Shown here: piece by piece, positions 53,858 to 64,000 of the stretch
Numbering within the stretch: the first letter of the stretch is position 1
Layout: every line of letters begins with the position of its first letter
From: Neoceratodus forsteri
Taxonomy: Eukaryota; Chordata; Ceratodontiformes; Ceratodontidae
Assembly: GCA_016271365.2 (NCBI GenBank)
Contig: CM057454.1
Coordinates: 697,949,501-698,013,500, forward strand
DNA: 64,000 bases
Direction: 5' to 3'
Translations under genes and position numbers: made by a program
The notes under the pieces: generated by a model
What the model was told of the DNA's origin: nothing
The model's input: only the letters and a program-made list of their open reading frames with translations
Databases searched by the model: none

Positions 53858-56712
53858 CAACAAGCTCCCTGAACTGGTGGCCTTGATGGAAGAGGCATGC
53901 CTGGATATCATAGCAGTCATAGAAACATGGTACACAGAGAACCATGACTGGGATGTTAACATACCAGGGTACACAACCTACAGGAGAGACAGGGAGGGTG
54001 GGGGAGAGTAGATGTCTATGTAAGGGAAGGGATAAAAGCAACTGAACAAAAGAGTAAACAGGGAGGAAAGGAGGCACTGTGGGTTACCTTAGAGACTGGA
54101 AATGGCACCACAATCAGCACAGGGGTTATATACAGACCCCCATGTCAGGGGGGGAATGGACAAGGATATGACAGAAGGCATACTTAGGATGGCAGAGAAA
54201 GGGGAGATACTGTTGATGGGGGGACCTTAATATGCCAGATGTTAACTGGAGCACCTTTGCTGCAGCCATATCCAAAAGCAGGGCCATTCTTGATGCCCTT
54301 CAGGTGGCATGCCTCAGACAGCTAGTTTTGGAACCAACTCACGAGGGAGCAATCTTAGACCTTGTACTCTCCAATGGGGACAGTGAGAGGATCTCAGATC
54401 TAGAAGTGGGTAGCCATTTGGGAACAAGTGACCACCAAACAGTGTAGTTCATGATAAACTCAGCTACAGAGTCAAGCCATACAAAAGTGAGGGTTGTGGA
54501 CTTCAGGAGGGCTGACTTTGGCAAGATGGGAGAGTGCCGTAGAAAAGCACTAGAAAACAGGCTAGAAGGAGGGGTGGAGCAACAATGGGGAAATATCAAA
54601 ACTGCCATCACAGAGCCAAAAAGCCTTTGTGTGAAGCAAATAAACAAATCAAAATGAAAGAAAAAAGCTACTATGGTTCTCAAAAGAAGTGGCGGTAAAG
54701 GTTAGGGAGAAAAAGATAGCATTTAGGAAGTATAAGGAAACACAGAAGGAGCAGGACAAAGAACTGTACCAGTTAAGGCAGAAGGAAGCAGGGAAGGTAG
54801 TCAGAATAGCAAAGGCCCAAACTGAGGAAAAGATAGCCAACTCAGTTAAGAAGGGGGATAAAACCTTTTATAGGTATATCAGGGAGCGTAGAAAGACAAC
54901 GGGAGAGATAGTGAGGCTGAATAGAATGGATGGTGGGTTGGCAGAGTGGCAGTGAAAAAGCAGGGATACTGAATGAATACTTCTGTTCAGTATTCACAAA
55001 AGAGGAAGTGGGGAGGTGCCTAAGCCAATTAACAGAAGCACTCTGGAGAGGAGGGGTCGATCCCAGTCCTTTCACAGAAGAAAGGGTTCTGAAAGAACTC
55101 CTAAAACTGAAGATGGACAATGCAATGGGGCCGATGGAATTCACCCCAGAATTCTAAAAGAATTAAGCAGAGAACTAGTGACACCACTGACTACCCTTTA
55201 TAACAAATCATGGGAGAATGGTGTGGTACCTGAGAACTGGAAGAAGGCTGATGTGATTCCCCTTCACAAAAGTGGGAGCAAGACAAAGGCAGGAAACTAC
55301 AGACCTGCCAGTTTGACCTCTGTGGTAGGGAAAGTGATGGAATCACTTCTGAAGGAAAGAATTGTCGAGTACCTAGAGTCCAGTGGGGCACAGGACCTAA
55401 GGCAGCATGGGTTCACAGCGGGAAGGTCATGTCAGACGAATCTAATTGATTTCTTTGACTGGGTGACCAAAGTAGTAGACCAGAGAGGGCTGTGGACATG
55501 GCCTACCTAGACTTTAGCAAGGCATTTGACACAGTCCCACACAAAGATTAGTAGTCAAATTAACCAGCCTTAAGAGTGGGTCCCAGGGTGGTAGCCTGGG
55601 TAAAACATTGGCTGAACAACAGCACACAGAAGGTAATTGTAAATGGAGTCCACTCTGAAGAAAGAGAGGTTACTAGTGGGGTACCGCAGGGTTCAGTACT
55701 GGGTCCAGTCCTTTTTAATGTCTTTATAAGTGACATTGCAGAGGGACTGGAAGGAAAAGTATGCCTCTTTGCAGATGACACAAAGATCTGCAATAGGATT
55801 GATATAAAGGAGGCATGGAAAGGATGAGAAGGGACTTGGCAAGGTTGAAGAAATGGTCAGAAGTATGGCAGCTTGGATTCAATGCAAAGAAGTGCAAAGT
55901 AATGCACCTGGGAAACAAAAACCCAAGGTAAGATTACACAATTGGGGGGGGGGAGGTAGTAACAACAATAAAAATGGAAAGGGACCTGGGGGTAATCATA
56001 TCAGATGACCTTAAGGTTGGCAGTCAATGTGAGAAGGCAGTAGGGAGGGCTGGGGGGATACAGAGATGTATAGGGAGAGGCATCACTAGCAGAAAACAGG
56101 AAGTTGTTATTCCCCTGTACAGACAGTTGGTGAGACCCCATCTGGAGTACTGTGTCCAGTTCTGGAGACCCCATCTCCGCAAGGACATAGACAGGATGGA
56201 GGCAGTTCAGAGGAGGGCAACTAAAATGGTGCAGGGTCTGCAAGAGAAGCCATATGAGGACAGGCTAAAGGAGCTTAATATGTATACCCTTGAGGAAAGG
56301 AGGGATGGGGGGACATGATAGAAATGTTTAAGTACCTCAGTGGAATCAACAAAGTCCAAGAGGGTAGCATCTTTCAGAAAAAGAGAAGTGCAAGAACAAG
56401 GGGACACAATTTGAAGATAGAGGGGGGATGGCTCAGGGGCAATGCTAGGATGTATTTTTTCACAGAGAGGGTGGTGGACACATTGAACAGCCTTCCTGAG
56501 GAGGTTGTGGGGTCTAAAACTGTGGTGGAATTCAAGAATGCATGGGACAGACATAAGGCAATTCTAGGGGGTGGAGGTTGGAAGAAGCAGGATGTTGGTT
56601 AGTTAGGATCTACAGCTTATCCATTAGGTAGGAAAATGGACAAACTGGGTGGGCCAAGTGGTCCTTATCTGCCGTCAAAGTCCATGTTTCTATCTTTCTA
56701 TGTACACCACCT
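53858..56712 (+). mobile_element. CR1 LINE ORF2 remnant, nearly complete
   Basis: The endonuclease starts with LVALMEEACLDIIAVIETW (about 53875-53935), then NHDWDVNIPGY and a MPDVNWS block (54232). A LRQLVLEPTHEGAILDLVLS block and GSHLGTSDH lie at 54310-54440. The RT has NYRPASLTSVVGKVME, RQHGFTAGRSCQTN, an AYLDFSKAFD block (55500), SGVPQGSVLGPV (55678) and the catalytic FADDT (55771). The C-terminal part has VVIPLYRQLVRPHLEYC and a YFFTERVVDTLNSLP block. The 3' end closes at 56700 with the gggtgggccaagtgg block and 'ttctatctttctatg'. Frameshifts near 54000, 54230, 54660, 55010, 55500 and 55830 inactivate it; it is the least damaged CR1 here. Confidence 0.88.
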
Positions 56713-57445
56713 CTCTCCTTCTGTTGGTGATTCCCCACCTTATGCACCCCAGAATCCCACTGTCCCTGCCATCTGCCTTGATGCACTGCCCTACCACCTT
56801 GAGGTCATCAGATATGATAACCCTAATGCCCTTTCCTGCTTTTGACCATCAATACCTCCTCCCCCATTTTATATACCGCCCGTGGGATTCTGTGCCTTAG
56901 GTGCACAATTTTGCACTTTTTTTATATTGAAACACAACTGCCATACCCTCAACCACTCTGTTCTCTGATCTTTGCTGATTCTCTCCACCCCCTTAGAGTA
57001 TCTTCCTTACTGCAGATCTTAGTGCCATCTTCAAAGAGGCATACCTTCCCTTCCAGCTCTTCTGCAGTGTCACTTATGAAGGCATTGAAGAGGGCTGGTT
57101 CAAGCACTAACCCCTGAGGTACGCCGCTGACCATCATCCCCTCATTAGAGTGAGTGCCATTTAGCATCACCCTCTGTCGCCTATCTATCAACTAGTTCCA
57201 TACTCTGTTTACCAACCTGAATCCCACCCTGAAACTATCCAATTTCTCTATAAGCCTCCTATGTGGTACAGTGTTGGAAGCCTTGCTGAAGTTTAAGTTG
57301 GCCATGTCCACCACCCTACCCTGATCTATTTCTCTAATCACCCAGTTAAAGAAATCAATCTAGTTCATCCTGCCCTACTTACTTCCCTCTCACATTGCTT
57401 GTTCACCTTTAGGTCATCTGATATGACTACCCCCAGGTCACATGA
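56713..57445 (-). mobile_element. CR1 LINE fragment in inverted orientation
   Basis: On the minus strand, 57370-56950 carries a CR1 RT: a DFFNWVI-like block near 57350, VPQGLVLEPALFNAF near 57105 and a FEDGTKI block (catalytic YADD degraded to FEDG). The remainder to 56713 is the following linker with AKCKIVHL-like coding near 56910. It abuts the 3' end of the plus-strand CR1, making a tail-to-interior inverted pair. Confidence 0.8.
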
Positions 57446-58710
57446 ATATTAAATTTCTAGACTTTTAGCCCCTATAACTTCCCTAACTTTCATCCAAATG
57501 TCATGCAACTTGGCTAGCTTTTAGGGCATGTACCAGACAACAGCTCCTTACTTTTAATACTGACTGAGTTATGGCCAATTAAACAGTTCTGGACAATTCC
57601 AAAAGATTTCATGAAATTTCATGAAATTTGTAGAATTTTGCAAAAATTCAGTGAATTCAAAATTTACTAACTTTGCCCACCTTTAGCTCTGACTTCTGCC
57701 TTCTTGCTTGGAGGGAGTTTCCATAATGAGCCACCTGATCAGCAGCTCCCACTCCTGCCTCCCTGCACTGCAGTGAGTTTCTGCAATGAGCCACCTTATG
57801 ATTGGCTCTAGTTCCTTCCTTCCCGCATGGCTAGGGGTTAGGAAAAGCAAGAAGCATGCATGCTTGAGTCTGGACTTGAACGGGCTATAGGCAGATTACT
57901 GTGCAGTGATGCCATTCTGCTGGTCTCCCAGTCACAGTGTGGCTCAGATTGCACAGCAGTGAGCATGTGCAGTCATTGGTAATGAGGCTGAGCAAATCCC
58001 TCTTGGTTGCTCACTAATGGCCATGAAAACAGATTCCCTCACTCCTTTTCCAGCAGCTGGTCACTGAAGGACCTGACTCTGACCAACCAAATCCAAAGAG
58101 TCACTGGAGGACTATTACAACACACCATCTCAGGTGACCTGAAAAACAATTACAGGAACTCAGATGGAGTCATGAATATCAGATGTAAACTCATTACTCC
58201 TGTTTCAACTACAAAAATAAGATGTGACTGTGTAAATGGAAAAACTATAATATGAATTAGGAAAAGAACTAAACGATTGCAGCCAGTGGTATGGTTATGG
58301 GAGTTGGTACTTGTAGGACTTGGGGAAAACAGATAACAAAAAGTAAGAAATTCATAAAAGCTGTTGTGTATTCATACCGTCACTGTTCATACTTTTCAGT
58401 TCAACAGTTTTTATTCTTGTTTCAGTGTAGGCACTATTTTATGACTGTCTCCTGAACAAGACCAAGTCATCTTCACCTACGCATGGGAGTTTTTATGCTC
58501 ACACAGTGTATTGTCAAACTGGTTTGCAAAAATAAAATGTCAAACTGGTACCATGCTGGTGACTGTGGTGCCAGTTTGACTTGTTTGTTAAACAGTTGGC
58601 TAGGCAACTCAACCCCTACATCTCTCTGACATGTCAGTCAAAAACCCTTAAAAAAAACACAAGGCCACACAGTATACCAGTGTTCAGAGCAATAACATAT
58701 ATATAGCAAA
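57446..58710. other. No gene or repeat recognised
   Basis: AT-rich sequence with an atttcatgaaatttcatgaaattt palindromic patch near 57605-57630 and an imperfect direct repeat of 'aatgagccacct' (57725 and 57785). Confidence 0.45.
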
Positions 58711-58714
58711 ATAG

Positions 58715-59240
58715 TAACATAATAATTTCAAGCCAGAAAGGACACATGTTCCATCAAGTTCATCCCCCCAACTTGATTAGCATGGATTAACAAGTATGTT
58801 GTGCAAACATGTACTTACTGTATGTATAGTGATATCTCACCCACCCTACTTTCCAGGATATCCAAGGAATAATTCCACTGGTAAGCAAAGAGTTGCCCTG
58901 GCCTACCTTGAAGGCTGTACTGTATTCATGTCCATTGTCTCTGCTGGTAGACTGATCTCTGATCTCACCACCCTTTAGCACAAGAAGTAACTCTTAGGTG
59001 CACCTCTGAATCTATCATCTTTGAGATGTCTCCTCACCTCCTGCTGCAGATCCAGAAGCAAATGATTTGATACCTTTTAATCTGGAGCACACTAGATAAA
59101 GCATTTTCCATTTTATTAACTGTGTCTGTACCCTTCAGTATGCTGAAGACTGACATTATGTCCATATTCATCATTCTTTTCTTCAGCATGAACATGTTAA
59201 GGGTCTCCAGTCTCTCTACATAGCATTTGTCCTCCATTAG
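58715..59240 (-). mobile_element. CR1-like LINE 3' fragment, minus strand
   Basis: On the minus strand, 59237-59034 reads CYVERLETLNMFMLKKRMM...DIMSVFSILKG, similar to the YEERLRELGLFSLEKRR..GDLI block of CR1-type ORF2 ends. The segment near 58760-58730 ('atggaacatgtgtcctttctgg') resembles a CR1-like 3' end. It is old and degraded; the clade is uncertain. Confidence 0.5.
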
Positions 59241-62010
59241 ACCCCAGAGCAGTCATCGGCAGTTGAAATGGTCAGTTGCAATTCAGTGCAGTTGCAATCA
59301 GTTGCAATTGCATTGGATTGCAGTCATAAAATAGTGGAGCTGAAATCCACTGCATTTGATGATTCCGTGACCAGTCCAGGTTTGTTTTTGTGGTGTACTA
59401 CAGTGTATTTTCTATTTTTCTCTTTCCTGGGGGGGGGGAGAGAAGGGGGCCAGGGGGACTGTGAAAATGTAACTGTCCTCAACTGCCAGTACCAAGCCTT
59501 ATAGCCAATAAAATGCACCCCTAGCTGCTGGACATGAAGCATCCATCAATTAGGAGAGCTAGAAAGAGGAGCCAGGAGCTTGAGAGTGTCTGACTGGCTG
59601 CACAAGGTGGCAGAGACAGCATGCCTACATAGGAGAGGAGACTGTCAGGAGAAGAGGCATCTGTGTTGGTGTGTGGGCAACAGAGTGAGCAACATTTTTC
59701 TGCAGGGATGAAGTTTGATGGTTCGGCCTTTAATTTAGAAATAAGTTAACTGTGTCCACTGTCCTTATGTGTCCAATGCCCAGAGAGAGAGACTAGTCTG
59801 TGGCTGTGAAGGTCCCAGTCAGTCCTCCAGCAAAGCCAGGCAGCAATTGTGTAAAGCCAGCAAGTCAGTGGTCTGGTCATGGTCAGGAACAGCCAGTGAC
59901 CCCATCGGCTGGGCCCGTCAAGTGACTCTCACTCAGTCTTGGTAAGGTCTTCAGAGTTGTCGAAGAGGAGGAATGCTAGGTGCATTAGTTCCACTGCACA
60001 GAATATCGGAGTGGGGACTTGGGTCTGGGTTGGGGACTGACTGTGTGGGTTAGGAGAAGGGAGCACACAGCTCCAAAAAAACACCAGCACAACCACCGAG
60101 TAGAGCAGCAGTGGTAGCCTGAGCCATGGAGCCATCCACTGACACTGACTGAATCATCACCCGACACCTGACTGAACTGGCAATAGGCTACTACAGTGAG
60201 CAAGGTACTGTATGGGATGTGTATGTAAGGCCCGCCAGGGCTGTGCATTGGGCAGTAGGAAGGAGGAGGATAGTCTCTCACAGACTACTCAGTCTGCCTG
60301 TGTGTCTGCTGCATGCTGGGCTGGCTTGTCTGGCTGGTTGAGGGCTTGGGGGCTGTGGTGCCCAGGGGGCCAAACTTGAAAAGCCAAGGCGATCAATCAT
60401 CATCGATCTACTGCTGGTGGCCTGGCTGGGCTCTCTCTGACCGTGGTGGCATTATGAGTAGGTCAGACTCCCCAAGAGGTCGTGGAGCAGGCCAGGCGCA
60501 GGTGGTCGGTTGGTGAGTTCCCAGACCCATAGGAGGCTGGAGCGCGGAGCATGCTCGGTTGGGTCCAATGGACAAAAATGTTTGTCTGCCATTGTAGGAA
60601 TCGGATAGACTAATTATTAAAGTCCTCACTGTAAGATGAATAACATTTTATACAAAACACTTTAGTGTACATGCTGAAAGCCAAAATAAGTTCAGAAACT
60701 GTGTCAGAAAATGTTTTTTTAATATGCATGAATTTTTTAGCTTTAAATTTAAACTATGGATACATGTCAGTTCTGCTATACCATATAGGAGGTATTTCTA
60801 AGGGTCCTCCCATAAACTGTTTTTAGTCTCACATATTCTACGACTTCTAGTAAACTAACACATATTGATGGTTAGCTCTGTTTGCAAAAGATTACCTTCT
60901 AGCTTCTGTGGGGTGTTTAAGAGGCCCTACCTATACTGTATTTTAGACTCTCAGTGCTTTTCCTAAATAACTGGTATTACTGCTGCTTATTTTTCTGTAC
61001 CGTATTCTGTTTTACTGCCCTGCTTTAACTTGTTACTTTCAGATACTTAGTATATTTTGTTGTTTTGACTGGTTATTGTGCTTTAGTGGGTCCCTGCTGT
61101 GTGTAGATTTGTTTCACTGCAGTTAGTATTTGCATTTTAAAGGGTAGCCAGCTTCTTAGCTGCTGCTGACTAGTTGCTGCTCCCTCCAACATATGCAATA
61201 CCTCACCTACCCCAGATTTGAGGGGCATAAATAATTCCTTTTGTTTCCGCCCATTTATGAAGTTATAATGCTGCCAAATCCCAAATGCTAAAAACTGACC
61301 TTAACTCATCAACACGCCCTCACGCCCTGTTTTGTGATGTCAGAAGGCGAAGGTTGTGTGTGCATGTGCCCCATTGATTTCAAGGGGGCGGGCTTTTCCA
61401 TACATTTCATTAACTTTTATAGTCGAAATTTTAATTAAAAAAAATATACGAAGTTTAAAAAGAGTGACAAACTACTACAGTACATAATAAAATTCAATGA
61501 TGGTGAAAGTTGAAAAACTTGGTTGGATTTGCCTCAGTTAGTTGAAGTCAGAAATTTCAAACTAGTTGAAAAAGTCAGTCACAGTGTGTGGTAAGTCAGT
61601 CATAATTGGTTTTTCAACTGACTCCGGTGGCTATCCTCCATACCCTTGGTCATTCTATTGGCTTGTGTTGTGTTCTCTACTGCCTTAATGTCCTTTGAGT
61701 AGGGCCTTCTAAAGTGGTAATTGCCGGATGATACAAAATAAGACAGCTAACCAGTAGGCTGCTGCAGCAGGTTAAAGGTATGAGTGAGCAGACCTAATGT
61801 GTAAGCAATTTACCACACACTGCACAGCCAGAAAACGCAGCAAAAGATGTAAATAAAAAATTGCTTCGACACCCTTGACAGAAAAAAATATCTTTTAATT
61901 TTAACATAAGAATAAGTGATCAACAAAAGTAAGCAACAAATAAATACCTTTTGAAGAAATTGAACAACAAGCAACTGGGCCTCAAAGTTGGGGGAGACGG
62001 ACAAATATTA
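59241..62010. other. No gene recognised
   Basis: About 2.8 kb unassigned. 59262-59325 repeats a cagttgcaat word several times. 59425-59450 has a G run. Open frames at 59985-60281 (-) and 60313-60516 (+) have no known domain. Confidence 0.4.
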
Positions 62011-62012
62011 AG

Positions 62013-62110
62013 AACTAAGGCTGTGTGAATAACGAGTGAAGAATAAGAAATACTCAGTGCTATTCAGCATTTTGCTATTCAGTGGGAGTTCAAGATCTCC
62101 CAAGACCTCC
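62013..62110 (+). mobile_element. Possible half of a hAT-like fold-back element
   Basis: The start 'taaggctgtgtgaataa' and the following 'gaataagaaatactcagtgctattcag' resemble the left end and core style of the elements at 51841 and 52364. No matching right end or target duplication was found. Confidence 0.3.
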
Positions 62111-62411
62111 TGTCTAATCAGAGGCCACTTTGGAAGGTCAATGATGGCAGTTCATGTGACCTAGTGCTTGCAGAAGCTTCAGGCAGGAGAGACAGATGAG
62201 TCAAGCTGCTGCAGAGAGAAAATCTATTTCCATCCACCTGTTAAAACTAGGGGAAAAAATGGAAATCTTGACATTTGTTGTTCCCTCTCTAAATTCCTAG
62301 TTAGAGAAGGTCAATTTTTCACACTGTAGGTTGAAAAATTAAGCATTTAAGAAAGGGAAAATACCAGGGCTGTTAAGTGTAGCAAGAGACAAGTAGGAAG
62401 GCCACAACAAC

Positions 62412-62472
62412 ACACATACACGTGTGAGCGTGCATGCAGACACACACACAAGCTGTGTGTGTGTACACAGTA
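62412..62472. repeat. Mixed (CA)n/(TG)n microsatellite
   Basis: Short CA runs are followed by TG runs, so the sequence can fold on itself. Confidence 0.7.
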
Positions 62473-62715
62473 AGCAAACAAACTTGCAGTGTAGTGAATA
62501 TGACTAACAGCTAAAGGGAAAAAACATTTGTAGGGGTTTGTGCTGATCAGAAATTTATAGAGTTTGTAACTTAGTTGTTGTCTGAATTAAAGAACAAGGC
62601 AAGTAGTCTAAATGGAAGGCAGTTAGCTTAGGGACATTCTTTCTATTGTTGGTGGCTTGACTTCATGCCCAAGAAAAGAATTAAATTTTTTTTTTCTGAC
62701 ATTTTGTTTCCTCAG

Positions 62716-62874
62716 AAAAATCCAGCTAGCCGACTCCATGGCACCGAGCACTGGGGATCGATCGGGTATGCTGGCAACCCAGGTTTGCACTCCGAGCCAA
62801 GGATGGCAGAAGCAGAGGCAAGCAGGGAAGAAGCAAGAGCTTCAGTGGGATGCTTTCCTCCCCGGGGAGGGTAG
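62716..62874 (+). CDS. Candidate terminal coding exon of an unrecognised host gene
   Basis: A strong acceptor precedes it (T run, then tgtttcctcag ending at 62715). From 62716 a frame in phase 0 reads KNPASRLHGTEHWGSIGY, AGNPGLHSEPRMAEAEAS and REEARASVGCFPPRGG, then TAG. Six CpGs are kept in the first 90 bases, including gatcgatcggg. The phase fits the end of the candidate exon at 34332-34419, 28 kb upstream on the same strand. I do not recognise the protein. The same frame stays open for long stretches beyond two TAG codons (62872, 62911) to 63153, so the true end could differ, or an exon could end at CCCAG|gtttgc inside this stretch. Confidence 0.4.
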   Translation, partial: KNPASRLHGTEHWGSIGYAGNPGLHSEPRMAEAEASREEARASVGCFPPRGG

Positions 62875-63321
62875 TTGCCTCATCATTCTTCAGTAGCTCC
62901 TGATGGCAACTAGCGGTGGATAGGTGACAACCCCCCAGGTCAGCCGTGCATGTACGCCAATGAAAAGGAGGGTGAGTGGGATACAGAATATGGAAAATGC
63001 CTCTTGTCAAGCCAGATGATAGCCTCTCTGCCCCTTCCCACACCTAGACTCTCCTCTGGCACACTCAATGGCCATGCCCCCTCTAGCACCAACAGTGACA
63101 TTCCTCCAGTAGTCCATGGTGTAGTCCCTAAAGGGGACATGCCAGCCACTTAGAAAGGGACAGTGTGGAAGCTCTCAGGAGATGATCCATGACAATGGAT
63201 GGGGTTGCCCCTGGCAGTGGCTGTAGGTCTGGATTGGGAATGTGTGACCCAGTGGAGGGTTGCCAGGAGGGGTGAGTCTGGTGGGTTTAAGAGGAGGCAT
63301 TATGGGGCCTGAATAAGAGCT
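62875..63321. other. Region after the candidate exon, possibly 3' UTR
   Basis: Moderately GC-rich unassigned sequence. In the frame of the upstream exon, 62914-63153 is open and ends PPVVHGVVPKGDMPAT. No domain is recognised. No AATAAA was seen before the satellite; the first aataaa is inside it, near 63352. Confidence 0.35.
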
Positions 63322-64000
63322 CAGCTTAGCAGTGCTGCTCTGACTATTTCAGAATAAATACAATTTAATTTTTTTATCAGAAATCTTTGTGTGAGGAATC
63401 CAGGCTTGGGTCCCTCCACAGCCATCTATGCAAGTGTGAGTGCACCATAGCTAGTAGGGTGGGACTAGTGAGCTGACCCCTACTGCTTTAATTATCTGCT
63501 TTTCTGTTCTGTGTGTGGGAACGACTGTGCACTCAACATATTTTTCTAAGTCTGTGATGTATGCCCAAGAAGAGGTTTTAAAAAAATATATATCTTTTTC
63601 CTGAGAAAAATCAGGTTTGGCTATTATTAATTGACACTCAGGGAGACTTGTCAGCTTAGCACTGCTGCAGTGACTTGATTTCATAATAAAATATCATTTA
63701 AATTTCATATCCAAAATCATCCTCCTAGGAACCCAGTTTTTGGTCCCACCATGGCCACTTAAGTAAGTGCAAGAGCACCATAGCTGGTGTGATCGGACTA
63801 GTTGTCTGACTCCCAAAACTTCAGCTAACTGCCTTTCTGTTCTTTGTGTTTGTATGGTTGCACACTCAAGACACTTTTGTAAGTTTGTGGCTGCGTGACC
63901 AAGAAAAGGTTTATTTTTGTTTTTATCTGAAAAAAAAATCATGCTTCACTGTTATTAGTTGATACTCAATGAGACTTTGTCAGCTTATTATTGCTGCACT
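63322..64000. repeat. Tandem repeat with a 330-bp unit, running off the window
   Basis: 'cagctta' starts units at 63322, 63652 and 63981 (spacings 330 and 329). The first two complete units share 'accatagct', 'tctgttct.tgtgt', 'gcacactcaa'-type and 'ttattaattga.actca' blocks in order. Units have diverged at many positions. It is non-coding; open frames here repeat with the unit. Confidence 0.85.

Noticed and set aside
59245..61640. Possible 2.4-kb element with ends resembling CATCGG..CAGTTGAAA and its inverse
   Set aside because: The ends match only loosely and the flanks show no 8-bp duplication, so it is not called.
62914..63153. Continuation of the candidate terminal exon frame beyond two stops
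   Set aside because: It is in the same frame and mostly open, but needs read-through of two TAG codons and shows no domain, so it is mentioned only as a possible extension or 3' UTR.
1..64000. tRNA genes, rRNA, CRISPR arrays, bacterial-type operons
   Set aside because: None were seen; the only tRNA-like match is the short primer site of the Gypsy element at 39228.

Overview
The window is vertebrate nuclear DNA: low gene density, spliced-gene architecture at best, and about two thirds recognisable transposable elements. The mix of CR1, L2-type, L1 and Ty3/Gypsy elements with hAT-like and Harbinger-like inverted-repeat elements points to a non-mammalian tetrapod. An amphibian (possibly a caecilian) fits best; a reptile cannot be excluded by reading alone. 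No prokaryotic gene, rRNA, tRNA gene or CRISPR array was seen.

Layout. 1-2092: 3' half of a Ty3/Gypsy element (RT, RNase H, polypurine tract, LTR). 2838-3135: short DNA transposon 'X'. 5346-11945: near full-length L1 on the minus strand with target-site duplication. 12.5-15.2 kb: scraps of CR1 and another LINE. 15.2-21.6 kb: a CR1 (ORF1 esterase, ORF2 endonuclease) interrupted by an almost intact L2-type LINE (16426-19874) and by an unidentified 0.6-kb insertion. 21.6-23.1 kb: a roughly 295-bp tandem repeat with a conserved hairpin. 23.1-27.3 kb: L1 ORF1 remnant and a CR1 ORF2. 27.4-29.0 kb: minus-strand LINE 3' ends. 29.1-32.4 kb: two fold-back elements.

34.9-50.5 kb is a multi-level nest: a CR1 was split by a 0.5-kb DNA transposon, which was split by a 13-kb Gypsy element with about 2-kb LTRs, a tRNA-Thr-type primer site and a PNMA-like gag. 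The Gypsy element itself carries four later insertions. 50.1-53.4 kb holds three hAT-like fold-back elements with shared ends, 8-bp target duplications and unrelated cores. 53.9-57.4 kb is a CR1 pair in inverted orientation. A 330-bp satellite starts at 63322 and runs off the window.

The only candidate host coding sequence is a pair of plus-strand exons, 34332-34419 and 62716-62874. Both have good splice signals and retained CpGs, and their phases are compatible, so they could be consecutive exons of one gene with a 28-kb transposon-filled intron. I do not recognise the protein. All transposon reading frames show at least one frameshift or stop; the L2-type ORF2, with one frameshift, is the best preserved. 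Boundaries are read by eye and most carry an uncertainty of a few to tens of bases, except where a target-site duplication fixes them.
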